Assembly (NCBI GenBank): GCA_963717135.1
Contig: CAVQVN010000009.1
Coordinates: 1,116,001-1,180,000, forward strand
Reading direction: 5' to 3'
Source: UBA4744 sp963717135
GTDB lineage: Bacteria > Actinomycetota > Acidimicrobiia > Spongiisociales > UBA4744
DNA: 64,000 nucleotides
The number at the start of each line of letters is the position of its first letter. Positions within the stretch are counted from its first letter, which is position 1. Position numbers and translations under genes: made by a program. Shown piece by piece: positions 1-7,411 of this stretch. The notes below the pieces were generated by a model. It saw only the letters and a program-made list of their open reading frames with translations. It had not been told where the DNA came from and did not search any database.

Positions 1-742
1 CCATCATGTCGGAGGTATTGACCGACTTCCATTGGCGGAAAGTCGACAGCAAGCCGACGCCGACGTTGACGGTCCCGTCCCCAAGCGGAAACACCCATCC
101 GTAACCGGGCATCGAATCTCCGTTGGCATCGCGGATGTCCAGCTGGCTCTCCATATAGGGGTCGTCCGAGCGCGGACTGGAGAAGTAACCACGAGCGGCC
201 AGTCCCATCGGATAGTCACGCCGCCGGTGAGTGCCCATCGCCCTACCAAAGCGGGTCATCGAACCGTCGGCAATGACCACCACCCGGGGGGTGAGCGTCT
301 CATGCTCGCCGTTCATCGTGAGATTGACCCCGGCCAGTCGACCGGATTCGAGCACCGGAGTTGCCTCCGTGCGCTGCCGGACCACGGCACCTTGTTTCTC
401 GGCGAGCATGGCCACTTGCCCGTCCAGGTCCAGGCGGCGGATCACACCACCCCAACTCGGGTAGATCGAGTGATCGGGCCAGGCCAGCTCGAGCATCAGG
501 TCGTCACCGGCATAAGACCGCAGCCCGGTGATTTTGTGGAACTCCCCCACCTCGAAGTCGAATCCCATCTCGCTCAACTGGTAGATGGAGCGAGGGGTCA
601 GCCCGTCACCGCAGGTCTTCTCGCGGGGGAACTGTTTCTTCTCGAGGACGGTCACCGAATGCCCGTATCGGGCCAGCCAATAAGCAGCGGCCGCTCCGGC
701 CGGACCGGCACCGACGACCACCACATCAGGAGAAGAGGACAT
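1..742 (-). CDS. Geranylgeranyl reductase family FAD-dependent oxidoreductase (3' end cut by window edge)
   Basis: Reading the minus strand from the ATG at 742 gives 247 residues without a stop, running off the window. The N-terminus holds a Rossmann dinucleotide motif, VVVVGAGPAGAAAA (residues 7-20), followed by the family block CGDGLTPR (44-51). Members of this FAD family reduce double bonds of isoprenoid chains on menaquinone, lipids or chlorophyll precursors; in an actinobacterium a menaquinone side-chain reductase is the likely role. That fits a window containing a quinol-oxidising bc complex, but substrate choice cannot be read from the sequence. Usual family length is about 400 residues, so roughly 150 are missing. 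Confidence 0.85.
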   Translation of the reverse strand, partial: MSSSPDVVVVGAGPAGAAAAYWLARYGHSVTVLEKKQFPREKTCGDGLTPRSIYQLSEMGFDFEVGEFHKITGLRSYAGDDLMLELAWPDHSIYPSWGGVIRRLDLDGQVAMLAEKQGAVVRQRTEATPVLESGRLAGVNLTMNGEHETLTPRVVVIADGSMTRFGRAMGTHRRRDYPMGLAARGYFSSPRSDDPYMESQLDIRDANGDSMPGYGWVFPLGDGTVNVGVGLLSTFRQWKSVNTSDMM

Positions 743-790
743 GGGACCAGAGGATACCGGGAGCGGGGAATATGGCGTCCGTGCACCCAC

Positions 791-923
791 CAGTCAGCAG
801 TCAGCAGTCAGCAGTAGTCGGCAGTCGGCAGTCGGCAGTCGGCAGTCGGCATACCACGCTCGAGACTCGGGACTCGGGACTCGGGACTCGGGACTGGCGA
901 CCCCCAACTGACAGCTGACAACG
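791..923. repeat. Tandem heptanucleotide repeat cluster
   Basis: A run of 7-bp units stays in phase across 19 units: CAGTCAG three times, then CGGCAGT four times, then CGGGACT four times, joined and followed by degenerate heptamers such as CCCAACT and GACAGCT. It lies between the oppositely facing ends of nothing coding: upstream of the GGR gene start and downstream of the rhodanese stop. Two other 7-bp clusters occur at 30348 and 34552. The organisation resembles the short tandemly repeated repetitive (STRR) heptamers described in cyanobacteria; no function is evident. Confidence 0.85.
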
Positions 924-942
924 GCCCCGGCGAAGCCGGGGC
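924..942 (-). terminator. Hairpin terminator of the rhodanese gene
   Basis: GCCCCGGC (924-931) and GCCGGGGC (935-942) form a perfect 8-bp GC stem with a 3-nt loop, touching the TAG stop of the rhodanese gene. No strong T-tract follows, as is common in high-GC actinobacteria. Confidence 0.6.
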
Positions 943-1358
943 TAAGGAACCACCTCATACCCCTCGTTGTACCAACCGGTGATACCGGTCGACAGGTTGT
1001 CCACTTCGGCGAACCCGAGGTCTTCAAAAATGGGCAGCGCCTGGCCGCTCCGATTGCCACTGTTGCAGTACACGAGATAGTGGGCGTCCTTGTCCAGCCC
1101 ATCCAGTTGCTCACGGAAATCCGCGGCATAGAAGTCGATGTTGATTGAGTCTTCGATCTTCCCGGCGGCGAATTCTTCGGAGGTCCGAATGTCGAGGATG
1201 ACGAAATCGTCGGCACTCGAGTTCTCTTCGATGATTCCGGCCGCCTCGGATGGCGATACATTGTTGATCTGCTGGTTGAGCGCCGCGGTCGAACCGCAAC
1301 CGGCCAGCGTGATCAGCAATGTCAACAGAAGCACCGAGACGCCCACAATACGTTTCAT
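942..1358 (-). CDS. Rhodanese-domain lipoprotein
   Basis: 138 residues. The N-terminal signal ends in a lipobox LAGC (Cys21 would be lipidated), so the protein is predicted to sit on the outer face of the membrane. The rest is a single rhodanese domain with the active-site loop YCNSGNRS; Cys98 is the expected persulfide-carrying residue. Rhodaneses transfer sulfane sulfur from thiosulfate or persulfides. It is a lone gene. A CsoR/CstR-type palindrome lies inside its predicted promoter, which suggests induction by persulfide or metal stress. Function is inferred from domain and operator. Confidence 0.85.
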   Translation of the reverse strand: MKRIVGVSVLLLTLLITLAGCGSTAALNQQINNVSPSEAAGIIEENSSADDFVILDIRTSEEFAAGKIEDSINIDFYAADFREQLDGLDKDAHYLVYCNSGNRSGQALPIFEDLGFAEVDNLSTGITGWYNEGYEVVP

Positions 1359-1388
1359 ACCTGATGGAACCTTTCTTCTCCAGCCAAC

Positions 1389-1416
1389 ATGATACCCCCC
1401 TGGGTATATAGCTCAA
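1389..1416 (-). promoter_or_regulatory. Predicted promoter with CsoR/CstR-type operator for the rhodanese gene
   Basis: On the minus strand TTGAGC (1411-1416) and TATCAT (1389-1394) are separated by 16 bp, a good housekeeping-type promoter. The spacer holds the palindrome ATACCC-CCCT-GGGTAT (1392-1407), the form recognised by CsoR-family repressors (copper sensor CsoR, persulfide sensor CstR). Given the downstream sulfurtransferase, a CstR-like persulfide sensor is the better guess. No such repressor gene is visible in the window. Confidence 0.6.
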
Positions 1417-1488
1417 TGGGGGGTGGACGACGATCGAGACACGAAGAACGGTCGGGTATAGGCCGGCTTCGTTTTTGGCCTTGGGCCC

Positions 1489-2160
1489 GTGTCGTATAAC
1501 GTGCCGTTTGTGAAATTGACGCGAATCCCCCGAGCGACCATAAACCGATTGCCGATCTTCTTGCGAGCCCTCGACGCCCTCCCCGAGGATCAGACCACGG
1601 TCTCCTCGAAGGAATTAGCGGAGCTGATCAAGGAAAATTCGGCCAAGGTTCGCAAGGACCTGTCGTTCATGGGCACCTACGGGGTGCGGGGCGTCGGCTA
1701 CAACGTTGAGCACCTGCGTTTCCAGATCCGCCGGGAGTTGGGTCTGACCAGGATATGGCCGGTGATTATCGTCGGTGCCGGGAACCTGGGATCGGCACTA
1801 GCCCGTTACGGGGGCTTCGATGCCAACGGGTTCAACATCGTCGGCATCTACGACAACGACCCCAACAAGATCGGTACCACCATCGGATCCCTGACGGTCG
1901 GCAGCATGGAGGACCTCCAGCGTGAGGCCGAAGAGCAGCACGTTGAGATCGGGATCATCGCAGTTCCGGTGAGGGCCGCCCAGGAGGTTGCCGAGCAGCT
2001 GGCCGAGGCGGGTTTCAAATCGATCCTCAACTTCGCTCCGGCGGTGCTCCGGGTGAACCCGGAGGTCGAGATTCGCCGGGTCGACCTGTCGACTGAGTTA
2101 CAGATCCTCGGTTTCTACGTCCAGCGGTCCCTGGCGGAAATCCAGGAGTCGTCCTCCTAG
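1489..2160 (+). CDS. rex: Redox-sensing transcriptional repressor Rex
   Basis: 223 residues. The N-terminal winged helix (about 12-90) has the Rex signature NSAKVRKDLSFMGTYGVRGVG, and a Rossmann domain follows with VGAGNLGSAL (about 97-106). Rex senses the NADH/NAD+ ratio and represses respiratory and fermentation genes when NAD+ is high. It lies beside, and convergent with, the bc-complex operon, an obvious candidate target. The GTG at 1489 is uncertain: in-frame GTG codons at 1501 and 1510 are possible. A TTGTGAA half-site at 1508-1514 resembles half a Rex operator, but the other half is missing. Confidence 0.9.
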   Translation: MSYNVPFVKLTRIPRATINRLPIFLRALDALPEDQTTVSSKELAELIKENSAKVRKDLSFMGTYGVRGVGYNVEHLRFQIRRELGLTRIWPVIIVGAGNLGSALARYGGFDANGFNIVGIYDNDPNKIGTTIGSLTVGSMEDLQREAEEQHVEIGIIAVPVRAAQEVAEQLAEAGFKSILNFAPAVLRVNPEVEIRRVDLSTELQILGFYVQRSLAEIQESSS

Positions 2161-2183
2161 AGCAACGAATCGTCCGTCCGGAT

Positions 2184-2543
2184 TCAGACGCTCTCGCGCT
2201 CTTGTTCGGCCTCGAAGCGATTGAGGGCAGTCAGGAACATTCCGAAGAGAATCAGTGACGCCAGCATGAAGGTCAGCGGGATGATGCGGATCTCGAACGC
2301 ATTGAGACCTTCAAAATCGGCCGGGCGTGGCCCGCGCGGGGCGTACAGGACGAAGAGAAGACTGTTGATCGACGTCCAGCCAAAGGTGGCGGCTCCGGTG
2401 ATCAGAAACGCCAGTTTCTTGCCGAGGTTGGTCCAGTTCAGGAGGTAGACCGTCCCGAAGAAGACCAGGATGGCTGCCAGAGTGAGCAACACCCCGGTAA
2501 CCGCCAGGTTGGCCGAAAGGATCTCTCTGAGCAGTTCCCGCAT
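2184..2543 (-). CDS. Small membrane protein of the bc-complex operon
   Basis: 119 residues with three predicted membrane helices (about 12-32, 42-66 and 88-107) and a charged C-terminal tail rich in Glu and Arg. No family recognised. Its start follows the diheme cytochrome c stop by one base, so it is the last gene of the seven-gene bc-complex operon. By position it could be an accessory or assembly subunit of the complex. Confidence 0.75.
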   Translation of the reverse strand: MRELLREILSANLAVTGVLLTLAAILVFFGTVYLLNWTNLGKKLAFLITGAATFGWTSINSLLFVLYAPRGPRPADFEGLNAFEIRIIPLTFMLASLILFGMFLTALNRFEAEQERESV

Positions 2544-2544
2544 C

Positions 2545-3984
2545 TCAGTCCCCCGTCAGCGTGTCGCCACGCAAATACTGCACGATCAATTCCAGGTCTG
2601 CCTGCGACAACACCGCTCCAAACGCAGGCATCCGACCCGACCCGACTCCATTCACGCCATACGGCACACCGTTCTCCGAGCCTTTGAGGATGAAGTCCAC
2701 CATGTCGGTCTCTGAGAGGAACTGCACTTTGGGACGTCCGTTCCACAGGGCCGGCCCCAGGGCGCCCGAACCCGCCGGTTGAGTGAGCGGAATACCCGCC
2801 GAGTATCCGGCCGTGTGGCAGCGGGCACAGTAGGCGTTGAACAATCCGACCGCACGACCGGCGACCTCGGTGTCGCCCCCGAAGGTGGCCTCGGCAACCG
2901 CCGGGATGTCGATTACCCATTTCTTGTCGAGTTGTGCCTGCTCGAGAAAAGCCAGACCTTCTTCGGCCTGGCCGAGCAGCTTGGGCTGGTTGTCGGCCGT
3001 GGTCCGCAGACCGGTAGCCACCGACTCGAGCGCGGCTACCGCCCGCCGCGCCAGATCTAGGTCGTCTTCTCCGGCTCCGGTTTGCGGGTTCTCCGGGTTG
3101 AGGGTGGCGATCAGCGTTGGGTTGCCCAGCTTCTCGCCGGCCTCGGCGAAGATCGCCGTCAAGTCTTGTTCGACCCGGTCGGGAAGACCGTCTCCGTCGA
3201 CATCGATTCCGCCCTCTTCTCCCAGCTGTTGCACCGCCCGCGCCGCCAGCGCCTCGGCGATCCCCACCTGCGCCGGGGCCGTCTCGATCGACTCGATCAG
3301 AGAAGCCTGCTCGGCAATCGCCTCGGTCATACTTGCCTCGGCCGTCTCCAACCGGGAGAGAGCCTGATTGACAGACGAGTCGATCAGCGCAAGGGCTTCG
3401 TCTTGCGGCAACATGAACTCGTCCGACTGGAGATACTCCATCAGCTCGTCGACCTGCTGCTCGTCCATCGGGCCACCCCCGGCCAGGCCCCAGGCCGGCA
3501 TCGGCGAGTTGGCCCGGCCGTAGACAAGCCAGAACCTGACCTCTTCAGGGTTGTAGCGATAGAACACCGTGTTGATGGCCGGCGCCGACCAGGCAACGCT
3601 GATATTGCTCCGCTTCTCTATATAGGCCGCCACCCCTCCGCCACCGTCGGCACCGTGGCAAGTGCCACACTGGAACTCCTCGTACAGATGAGCTCCTCGC
3701 TCGAGGGCGACGGCGTCGAATTCCTCGACAAAAGCTTCCTGGCGGTTCTGCTCGCTGACGAAATAGATAGGCAGGGAAAGAGCCAGGATCGCCGAAAGCA
3801 CCACTGCCGAAGCCAGGGTTTTATCCAATCTCTTCGACTCGAGCGTGTCGTCGGTAATGCCGGGGGCCAGGTTGGGAGCCACCTCAATCTTGCCCCGGCC
3901 CCGCATGCTGTTGGCCACCAGGAAGGCCAGCCAGGCAATGGCGGCCAGGGCCGCGACCGTCACGACGATGGTTTTGGTCTCCAC
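2545..3984 (-). CDS. Membrane-anchored diheme cytochrome c of the bc complex
   Basis: 479 residues, GTG start directly abutting the Rieske stop. Two N-terminal hydrophobic segments (about 5-24 and 58-77) precede two cytochrome c domains with CGTCH (106-110) and CARCH (386-390). Likely axial methionines are Met162 (SPMPAW) and the Met in GRMPAF near the C-terminus. Between the domains lies a helical, Glu-rich insert of about 200 residues with a calcium-loop-like DVDGDGLPDRVE (261-272). It would accept electrons from the Rieske protein and pass them to an oxidase, replacing cytochrome c1 as diheme QcrC does in actinobacteria. The insert is unlike standard QcrC. Confidence 0.85.
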   Translation of the reverse strand: METKTIVVTVAALAAIAWLAFLVANSMRGRGKIEVAPNLAPGITDDTLESKRLDKTLASAVVLSAILALSLPIYFVSEQNRQEAFVEEFDAVALERGAHLYEEFQCGTCHGADGGGGVAAYIEKRSNISVAWSAPAINTVFYRYNPEEVRFWLVYGRANSPMPAWGLAGGGPMDEQQVDELMEYLQSDEFMLPQDEALALIDSSVNQALSRLETAEASMTEAIAEQASLIESIETAPAQVGIAEALAARAVQQLGEEGGIDVDGDGLPDRVEQDLTAIFAEAGEKLGNPTLIATLNPENPQTGAGEDDLDLARRAVAALESVATGLRTTADNQPKLLGQAEEGLAFLEQAQLDKKWVIDIPAVAEATFGGDTEVAGRAVGLFNAYCARCHTAGYSAGIPLTQPAGSGALGPALWNGRPKVQFLSETDMVDFILKGSENGVPYGVNGVGSGRMPAFGAVLSQADLELIVQYLRGDTLTGD

Positions 3985-4854
3985 CTATGCCCCGATCGCA
4001 ATGCAGGACGGCCCCTGCGGGTAGGGAACGGTCTTGGCGGTGGCCCGGGCGGTTTGGATGACGGAGCCGGTATCGATGATGAATCGCCCGTCTTCGGTGA
4101 CTTCCACGACAAACCGATCGAGATTGCGGGGGGCCGGACCCGCCTCGTATTCCCCGATGAAGTTGTATTTCGAGCCGTGGCAGGGGCATTCGAAACCCTG
4201 CGAGGTCGCACACCACGGCACCCGGCAACCGAGATGAACGCACTTCTGCCATAAAGCAATCAAACCACCGGCCACGACGGCTTTTCCTTCGAACTGCGGG
4301 CCTTCCGGCTCATCGAAGGGCATCACGTAGGCGCGGGCATCGGGAATGAAGAGCGGCTGGACCGACCCATCCGGCAGGAAGACCTGAGCGCGAATGTCCT
4401 CGACTGGTCCGGCGTCGATCTTGCTTCCGAAACCACCGGACAGCTTCGGCCAAATGAACGCCACCATCCCCAGCCCCATCAAACCGAGGTAGCCACCCCA
4501 GGTAGCCAGCAGGGCCCGGTTGAAGAACTGGCGGCGAGTGACGCCGGCCTCTTCGGGAGAGATCTCCACCACCCGCTGTACCTCCGCGACGGTAACCGCC
4601 GCCGCCGGTTCCGGCGGCGGAACCTCCTCCGCTTCCTCTTCGACGTCTGCGATGCCCGCTGGTGCGGTGGCCGGTGCCGCCAAGACGGGTGCCGTCTTCT
4701 CCGAGATATCGACCGCCAGAGCTTCCTTGGAGAGCGCCGCCCGCCAGTCCGCGGGCTTGTCCCCTCCCCTCCGGTAGGCGATGGCGAAGGCCGCCACGGC
4801 GGCCAGCACACAAACTACGGCAACGGAGACAATCAGAATCTGGGACGTCGTCAT
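3985..4854 (-). CDS. Rieske iron-sulfur subunit of the menaquinol-cytochrome c reductase
   Basis: 289 residues from the ATG at 4854, which overlaps the stop of subunit IV (ATGA). An N-terminal helix (5-25) and an Ala/Pro/Glu-rich linker precede a twin-arginine motif TRRQFF (106-111) with a second helix (about 113-135). The C-terminal Rieske domain has both cluster-binding loops, CVHLGC (205-210) and CPCHGS (223-228), supplying two Cys and two His for the [2Fe-2S] centre. It takes electrons from menaquinol at the Qo site. The extra N-terminal helix before the Tat-like anchor parallels actinobacterial QcrA. Confidence 0.93.
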   Translation of the reverse strand: MTTSQILIVSVAVVCVLAAVAAFAIAYRRGGDKPADWRAALSKEALAVDISEKTAPVLAAPATAPAGIADVEEEAEEVPPPEPAAAVTVAEVQRVVEISPEEAGVTRRQFFNRALLATWGGYLGLMGLGMVAFIWPKLSGGFGSKIDAGPVEDIRAQVFLPDGSVQPLFIPDARAYVMPFDEPEGPQFEGKAVVAGGLIALWQKCVHLGCRVPWCATSQGFECPCHGSKYNFIGEYEAGPAPRNLDRFVVEVTEDGRFIIDTGSVIQTARATAKTVPYPQGPSCIAIGA

Positions 4855-6161
4855 TCGAAGAAGATCCAATCCTTCAGATCGTCGAACCAGATACCGTCGG
4901 ACCACGGGTAGCTGAAGTTGAACCCCGGTCCCCGGAACAGCGTGCCGATCATCGTCAGGGTTGCCGAAGCCACCAGGAAAAACGTGAAGAACATGATCGC
5001 GAACTTCCGGTCCGAAGGCTTGGTCGAAGGGTTGCGGTCCACGTAGGGAACCGCCATCAGACCGAGCAGCCCGATTACCCCCGGAACCGTGACTCCGGCG
5101 ATCTGCGGATCGAAATACGAAAGCAGCTCCTGGAGCCCGAGGAAGTACCACGGCGCCTTGGAGGGGTTGGGAGTGGCGTTGAAGTTGGCGAGCTCCAACA
5201 AGGGTGCCTGCAAAATGACGCTGAGAACTGTCAGGAACGCCGTTACGGCCAGCAAAGCGACAAACTCGATCAGGAGCAGATGCGGCCAGACATTCACCTT
5301 GTCGGTCGGTTCGGTCTTGACCTGTTGAATCGATTTGGCCCGGACGACCGTCAGGAGGCGTTGCGGCCGCACCCCTTCCGGAGTCCCGGCCGGCGGAACC
5401 ACCGGTGGGGCGGTAACGGTGGTGGTACGACCGGTGGTAACAGGCGGGGCGGTCTCCGGTGGTTCTGCGGCGGCGGGCGTTTCGGTTGTGGCGGCGGCCG
5501 GGGCGGGTGTTTCGGCGGCGCTGGCGGGAGGTGGCTCGCCACCCGTCAACTCCGCCAGCACCTCCTCGACCGGACGGCCGGTCGCCTTCGCCTTCGCTTC
5601 CGCCGAACGGCGCAACAACTTCTCCGAAACCTTCGAACCGGACGCTGCTGCGGCCGGCGCCGCTTCCACCGCCGCGGCAGCAGGCTCCTCAGGGGCGGGT
5701 TCGGCAGCCGCCGGCTCGCCGCCGGTCATCTCCGCCAGCACCTCCTCAACCGGACGGCCGGTCGCCTTCGCCTTCGCTTCCGCCGAACGGCGCAACAACT
5801 TGTCGGGAAGCTTCGAACCGGACGCCGTCGCAGCCGGCGCCGCTTCCACCGCCGCGACAGCAGGCTCCTCCACCGCCGCGACAGCAGGTTCGGGTTCCGA
5901 AGCGGCTGCCGACTTCGCCTTCGCTTCGATCTGTTCCAGACCTGAATCGCGGGCCGCGGCGGCTCGGGCCGAGACATCCTCGGGGATCGTCACCGCGGGA
6001 ACTTCGAGACCGGCCTTGGCGTTCTCCTCGATCGGCTCCGGAGTTGCCTCCCCCGCGCCCGCCAACCCCATTTCGGCCAGCACCTGTTCGAGCGGAACGC
6101 CCAGCGCCTTGGCGCGCGCTTCGGCGGACCGCCGGAGAAGATGCTCTGGGAGTTCAGGCAT
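4851..6161 (-). CDS. Cytochrome b subunit IV-like protein with three N-terminal RSAxARAKA modules
   Basis: 436 residues. The C-terminal part (about 285-436) is the subunit IV half of a split cytochrome b, with the Qo-site segment KAPWYFLGLQELLSYF (335-350) and three membrane helices. The N-terminal 260 residues are unusual: a ~27-residue module beginning LLRRSAEAxAKAxG recurs at residues 5-31, 119-145 and 179-205, separated by Ala/Pro/Glu-rich linkers. The same module opens the two cytochrome c proteins at 12256 and 13026. Copies 2 and 3 are 60 residues apart and nearly identical, showing recent duplication. The module is not part of known subunit IV proteins and may dock respiratory partners (inference). 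Confidence 0.9.
   Translation of the reverse strand: MPELPEHLLRRSAEARAKALGVPLEQVLAEMGLAGAGEATPEPIEENAKAGLEVPAVTIPEDVSARAAAARDSGLEQIEAKAKSAAASEPEPAVAAVEEPAVAAVEAAPAATASGSKLPDKLLRRSAEAKAKATGRPVEEVLAEMTGGEPAAAEPAPEEPAAAAVEAAPAAAASGSKVSEKLLRRSAEAKAKATGRPVEEVLAELTGGEPPPASAAETPAPAAATTETPAAAEPPETAPPVTTGRTTTVTAPPVVPPAGTPEGVRPQRLLTVVRAKSIQQVKTEPTDKVNVWPHLLLIEFVALLAVTAFLTVLSVILQAPLLELANFNATPNPSKAPWYFLGLQELLSYFDPQIAGVTVPGVIGLLGLMAVPYVDRNPSTKPSDRKFAIMFFTFFLVASATLTMIGTLFRGPGFNFSYPWSDGIWFDDLKDWIFFE
5547..5807 (-). repeat. 180-bp intragenic direct repeat (module copies 2 and 3)
   Basis: Bases 5547-5627 and 5727-5807 encode near-identical module copies exactly 180 bp apart. The similarity extends through the flanking Ala-rich linker (about 5533-5692 against 5713-5872). 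The two units differ only at scattered positions, indicating a recent in-frame tandem duplication. A shorter 27-bp linker repeat lies at about 5860-5890. Confidence 0.8.
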
Positions 6162-6171
6162 GTGGCTCTCC

Positions 6172-6945
6172 TTAGAGTGGTCCCGAGATGCCGCCGTCTT
6201 TGCGGACTCGCCAGAAGTGGACGGCCATGAAGATCACGATGATGAAAGGTAGAAGAAGGACGTGGGCCACATAGAAGCGGAGCAACGTAGCGCCGGTGAC
6301 CTCGGCGCCCCCGAGTAGAACGAACTTGACCTGGTCACCAAAGACGGGCACAAACCCGCCCATGTTGGTGCCAACCGTCACGGCCCACAAAGCCAACTGG
6401 TCCCAGGGCAGCAGATATCCGGTGAAGGAGAGGAGCAGCGTCAGAAGCAACAAGACCACGCCGACCACCCAGTTGAATTCGCGGGGTGGCTTGTAGGCGC
6501 CGTGATAGAACACCCTCGACATGTGGAGAAACACGGTGAGCACCATCAGGTGGGCAGCCCAGCGATGCATGTTTCTCACCAATGAACCGAAAGCCACACT
6601 GGTCGACAGGGCCTCAATGTCGGCGTAGGCGGCCGGCACGGTTGGCCGATAGTAGAACATCAAGAAGATGCCGGTGATCGTCAGCAAGATGAAGAGGAAA
6701 AAGCTCAGGCCGCCGAGACATAGGGTGTAGGACAGGCGTACCCCGTGACGCTTCACCTTCACCGGGTGAAGGTGATAGAGCACGTTGTTCATGATCACAT
6801 ATGAACGGTTGCGGGGACTGTCGGTGTAACCCTTCTTGAAAGGCGAGCCGGGCCGGAAGATGCTCTCCCAGGCCTGGCTGGCGCGTACTCGTTCTCCGAC
6901 CTCACCCACCCTTTCGGCGAGGCTCGTCTTGTCTCCGTTTGCCAA
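6172..6945 (-). CDS. Cytochrome b6-like subunit (N-terminal half of split cytochrome b)
   Basis: 257 residues, four membrane helices. All four heme b ligands are present with b6-type spacing: His127/His141 (MHRWA and FLHMSR, 14 apart) and His228/His243 (VAHVLL and AVHFWR, 15 apart). Cys76 in YTLCLGG occupies the position of the cysteine that covalently anchors heme ci in b6f and Bacillus-type complexes, ahead of FYYRPT. It ends in the b6-typical GGISGPL. Together with subunit IV 10 bp downstream it forms the quinol-oxidising core. Split b plus heme ci differs from the single long QcrB of Corynebacteriales and Streptomyces. Confidence 0.93.
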   Translation of the reverse strand: MANGDKTSLAERVGEVGERVRASQAWESIFRPGSPFKKGYTDSPRNRSYVIMNNVLYHLHPVKVKRHGVRLSYTLCLGGLSFFLFILLTITGIFLMFYYRPTVPAAYADIEALSTSVAFGSLVRNMHRWAAHLMVLTVFLHMSRVFYHGAYKPPREFNWVVGVVLLLLTLLLSFTGYLLPWDQLALWAVTVGTNMGGFVPVFGDQVKFVLLGGAEVTGATLLRFYVAHVLLLPFIIVIFMAVHFWRVRKDGGISGPL

Positions 6946-6960
6946 CTTATTGTCCTTCCC

Positions 6961-7410
6961 TTACCAGCGCACGCCGTAGGCGTACCCGTTCTTGAAATCT
7001 CGTTGCCCGGTGTCCACTGCCCACGGCTCGTACAACCCGGCTTCGATTGCCTCGTCGGCCACCGATCCGGCGAACTTACCGAGGGTGATGACCCCGGTCG
7101 GGCAACGGTCGATACAGAGCTGACACCGGGTGCACTCGGACTCATCCACGATGAAGAACCCGAAGGCCTCTTGGTCGTCGTTGGGATCGGCGACTCCATG
7201 GGCCTCGGCGATCGCCGCGGTAGAGAGGTAATGGATGCATTTCCAGGGACAGATATCCACACAGCCTTCACAGAGGATGCACTCGGATTGATCGATATGG
7301 AGAAACTGCTTGGGTCGCAGGCCGTGCTGGACATAATCGGTCTCGACCAGCGCCAGTTGATAATCGTCGCGAAAGGGCGGGGTTTCGAACCAGACATCGG
7401 TACGTGCCAT
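6961..7410 (-). CDS. 2[4Fe-4S] ferredoxin-type protein of the bc operon
   Basis: 149 residues with two tetranuclear cluster motifs, CILCEGCVDICP and CTRCQLCIDRCP, separated by an insert of about 37 residues. There is no signal peptide or membrane helix, so it is predicted to be cytoplasmic. The TGA stop is 15 bp before the cytochrome b6 start and its ATG abuts the upstream membrane-protein gene. Such a protein is not a normal bc1 subunit. It could feed low-potential electrons towards the heme ci/Qi side, as proposed for cyclic flow in b6f, or serve as an assembly or redox partner (inference). Confidence 0.88.
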   Translation of the reverse strand: MARTDVWFETPPFRDDYQLALVETDYVQHGLRPKQFLHIDQSECILCEGCVDICPWKCIHYLSTAAIAEAHGVADPNDDQEAFGFFIVDESECTRCQLCIDRCPTGVITLGKFAGSVADEAIEAGLYEPWAVDTGQRDFKNGYAYGVRW

Positions 7411-7411
7411 G

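Noticed and set aside
791..923. Possible CRISPR array
   Set aside because: Units are 7 bp and contiguous with no spacers; no cas genes.
1508..1524. Rex operator within the start of rex
   Set aside because: Only the left half-site TTGTGAA is present; the right half does not match.
3082..4254. Long open frame of 390 codons on the plus strand opposite the cytochrome c and Rieske genes
   Set aside because: It is antisense to genes with clear heme and Rieske motifs, and its composition (Arg, Gly, His-rich) is that of a high-GC shadow frame.
5335..6252. Ala/Ser-rich 305-codon open frame opposite subunit IV
   Set aside because: Reflects the repetitive Ala/Glu/Pro codons of the real gene read backwards.
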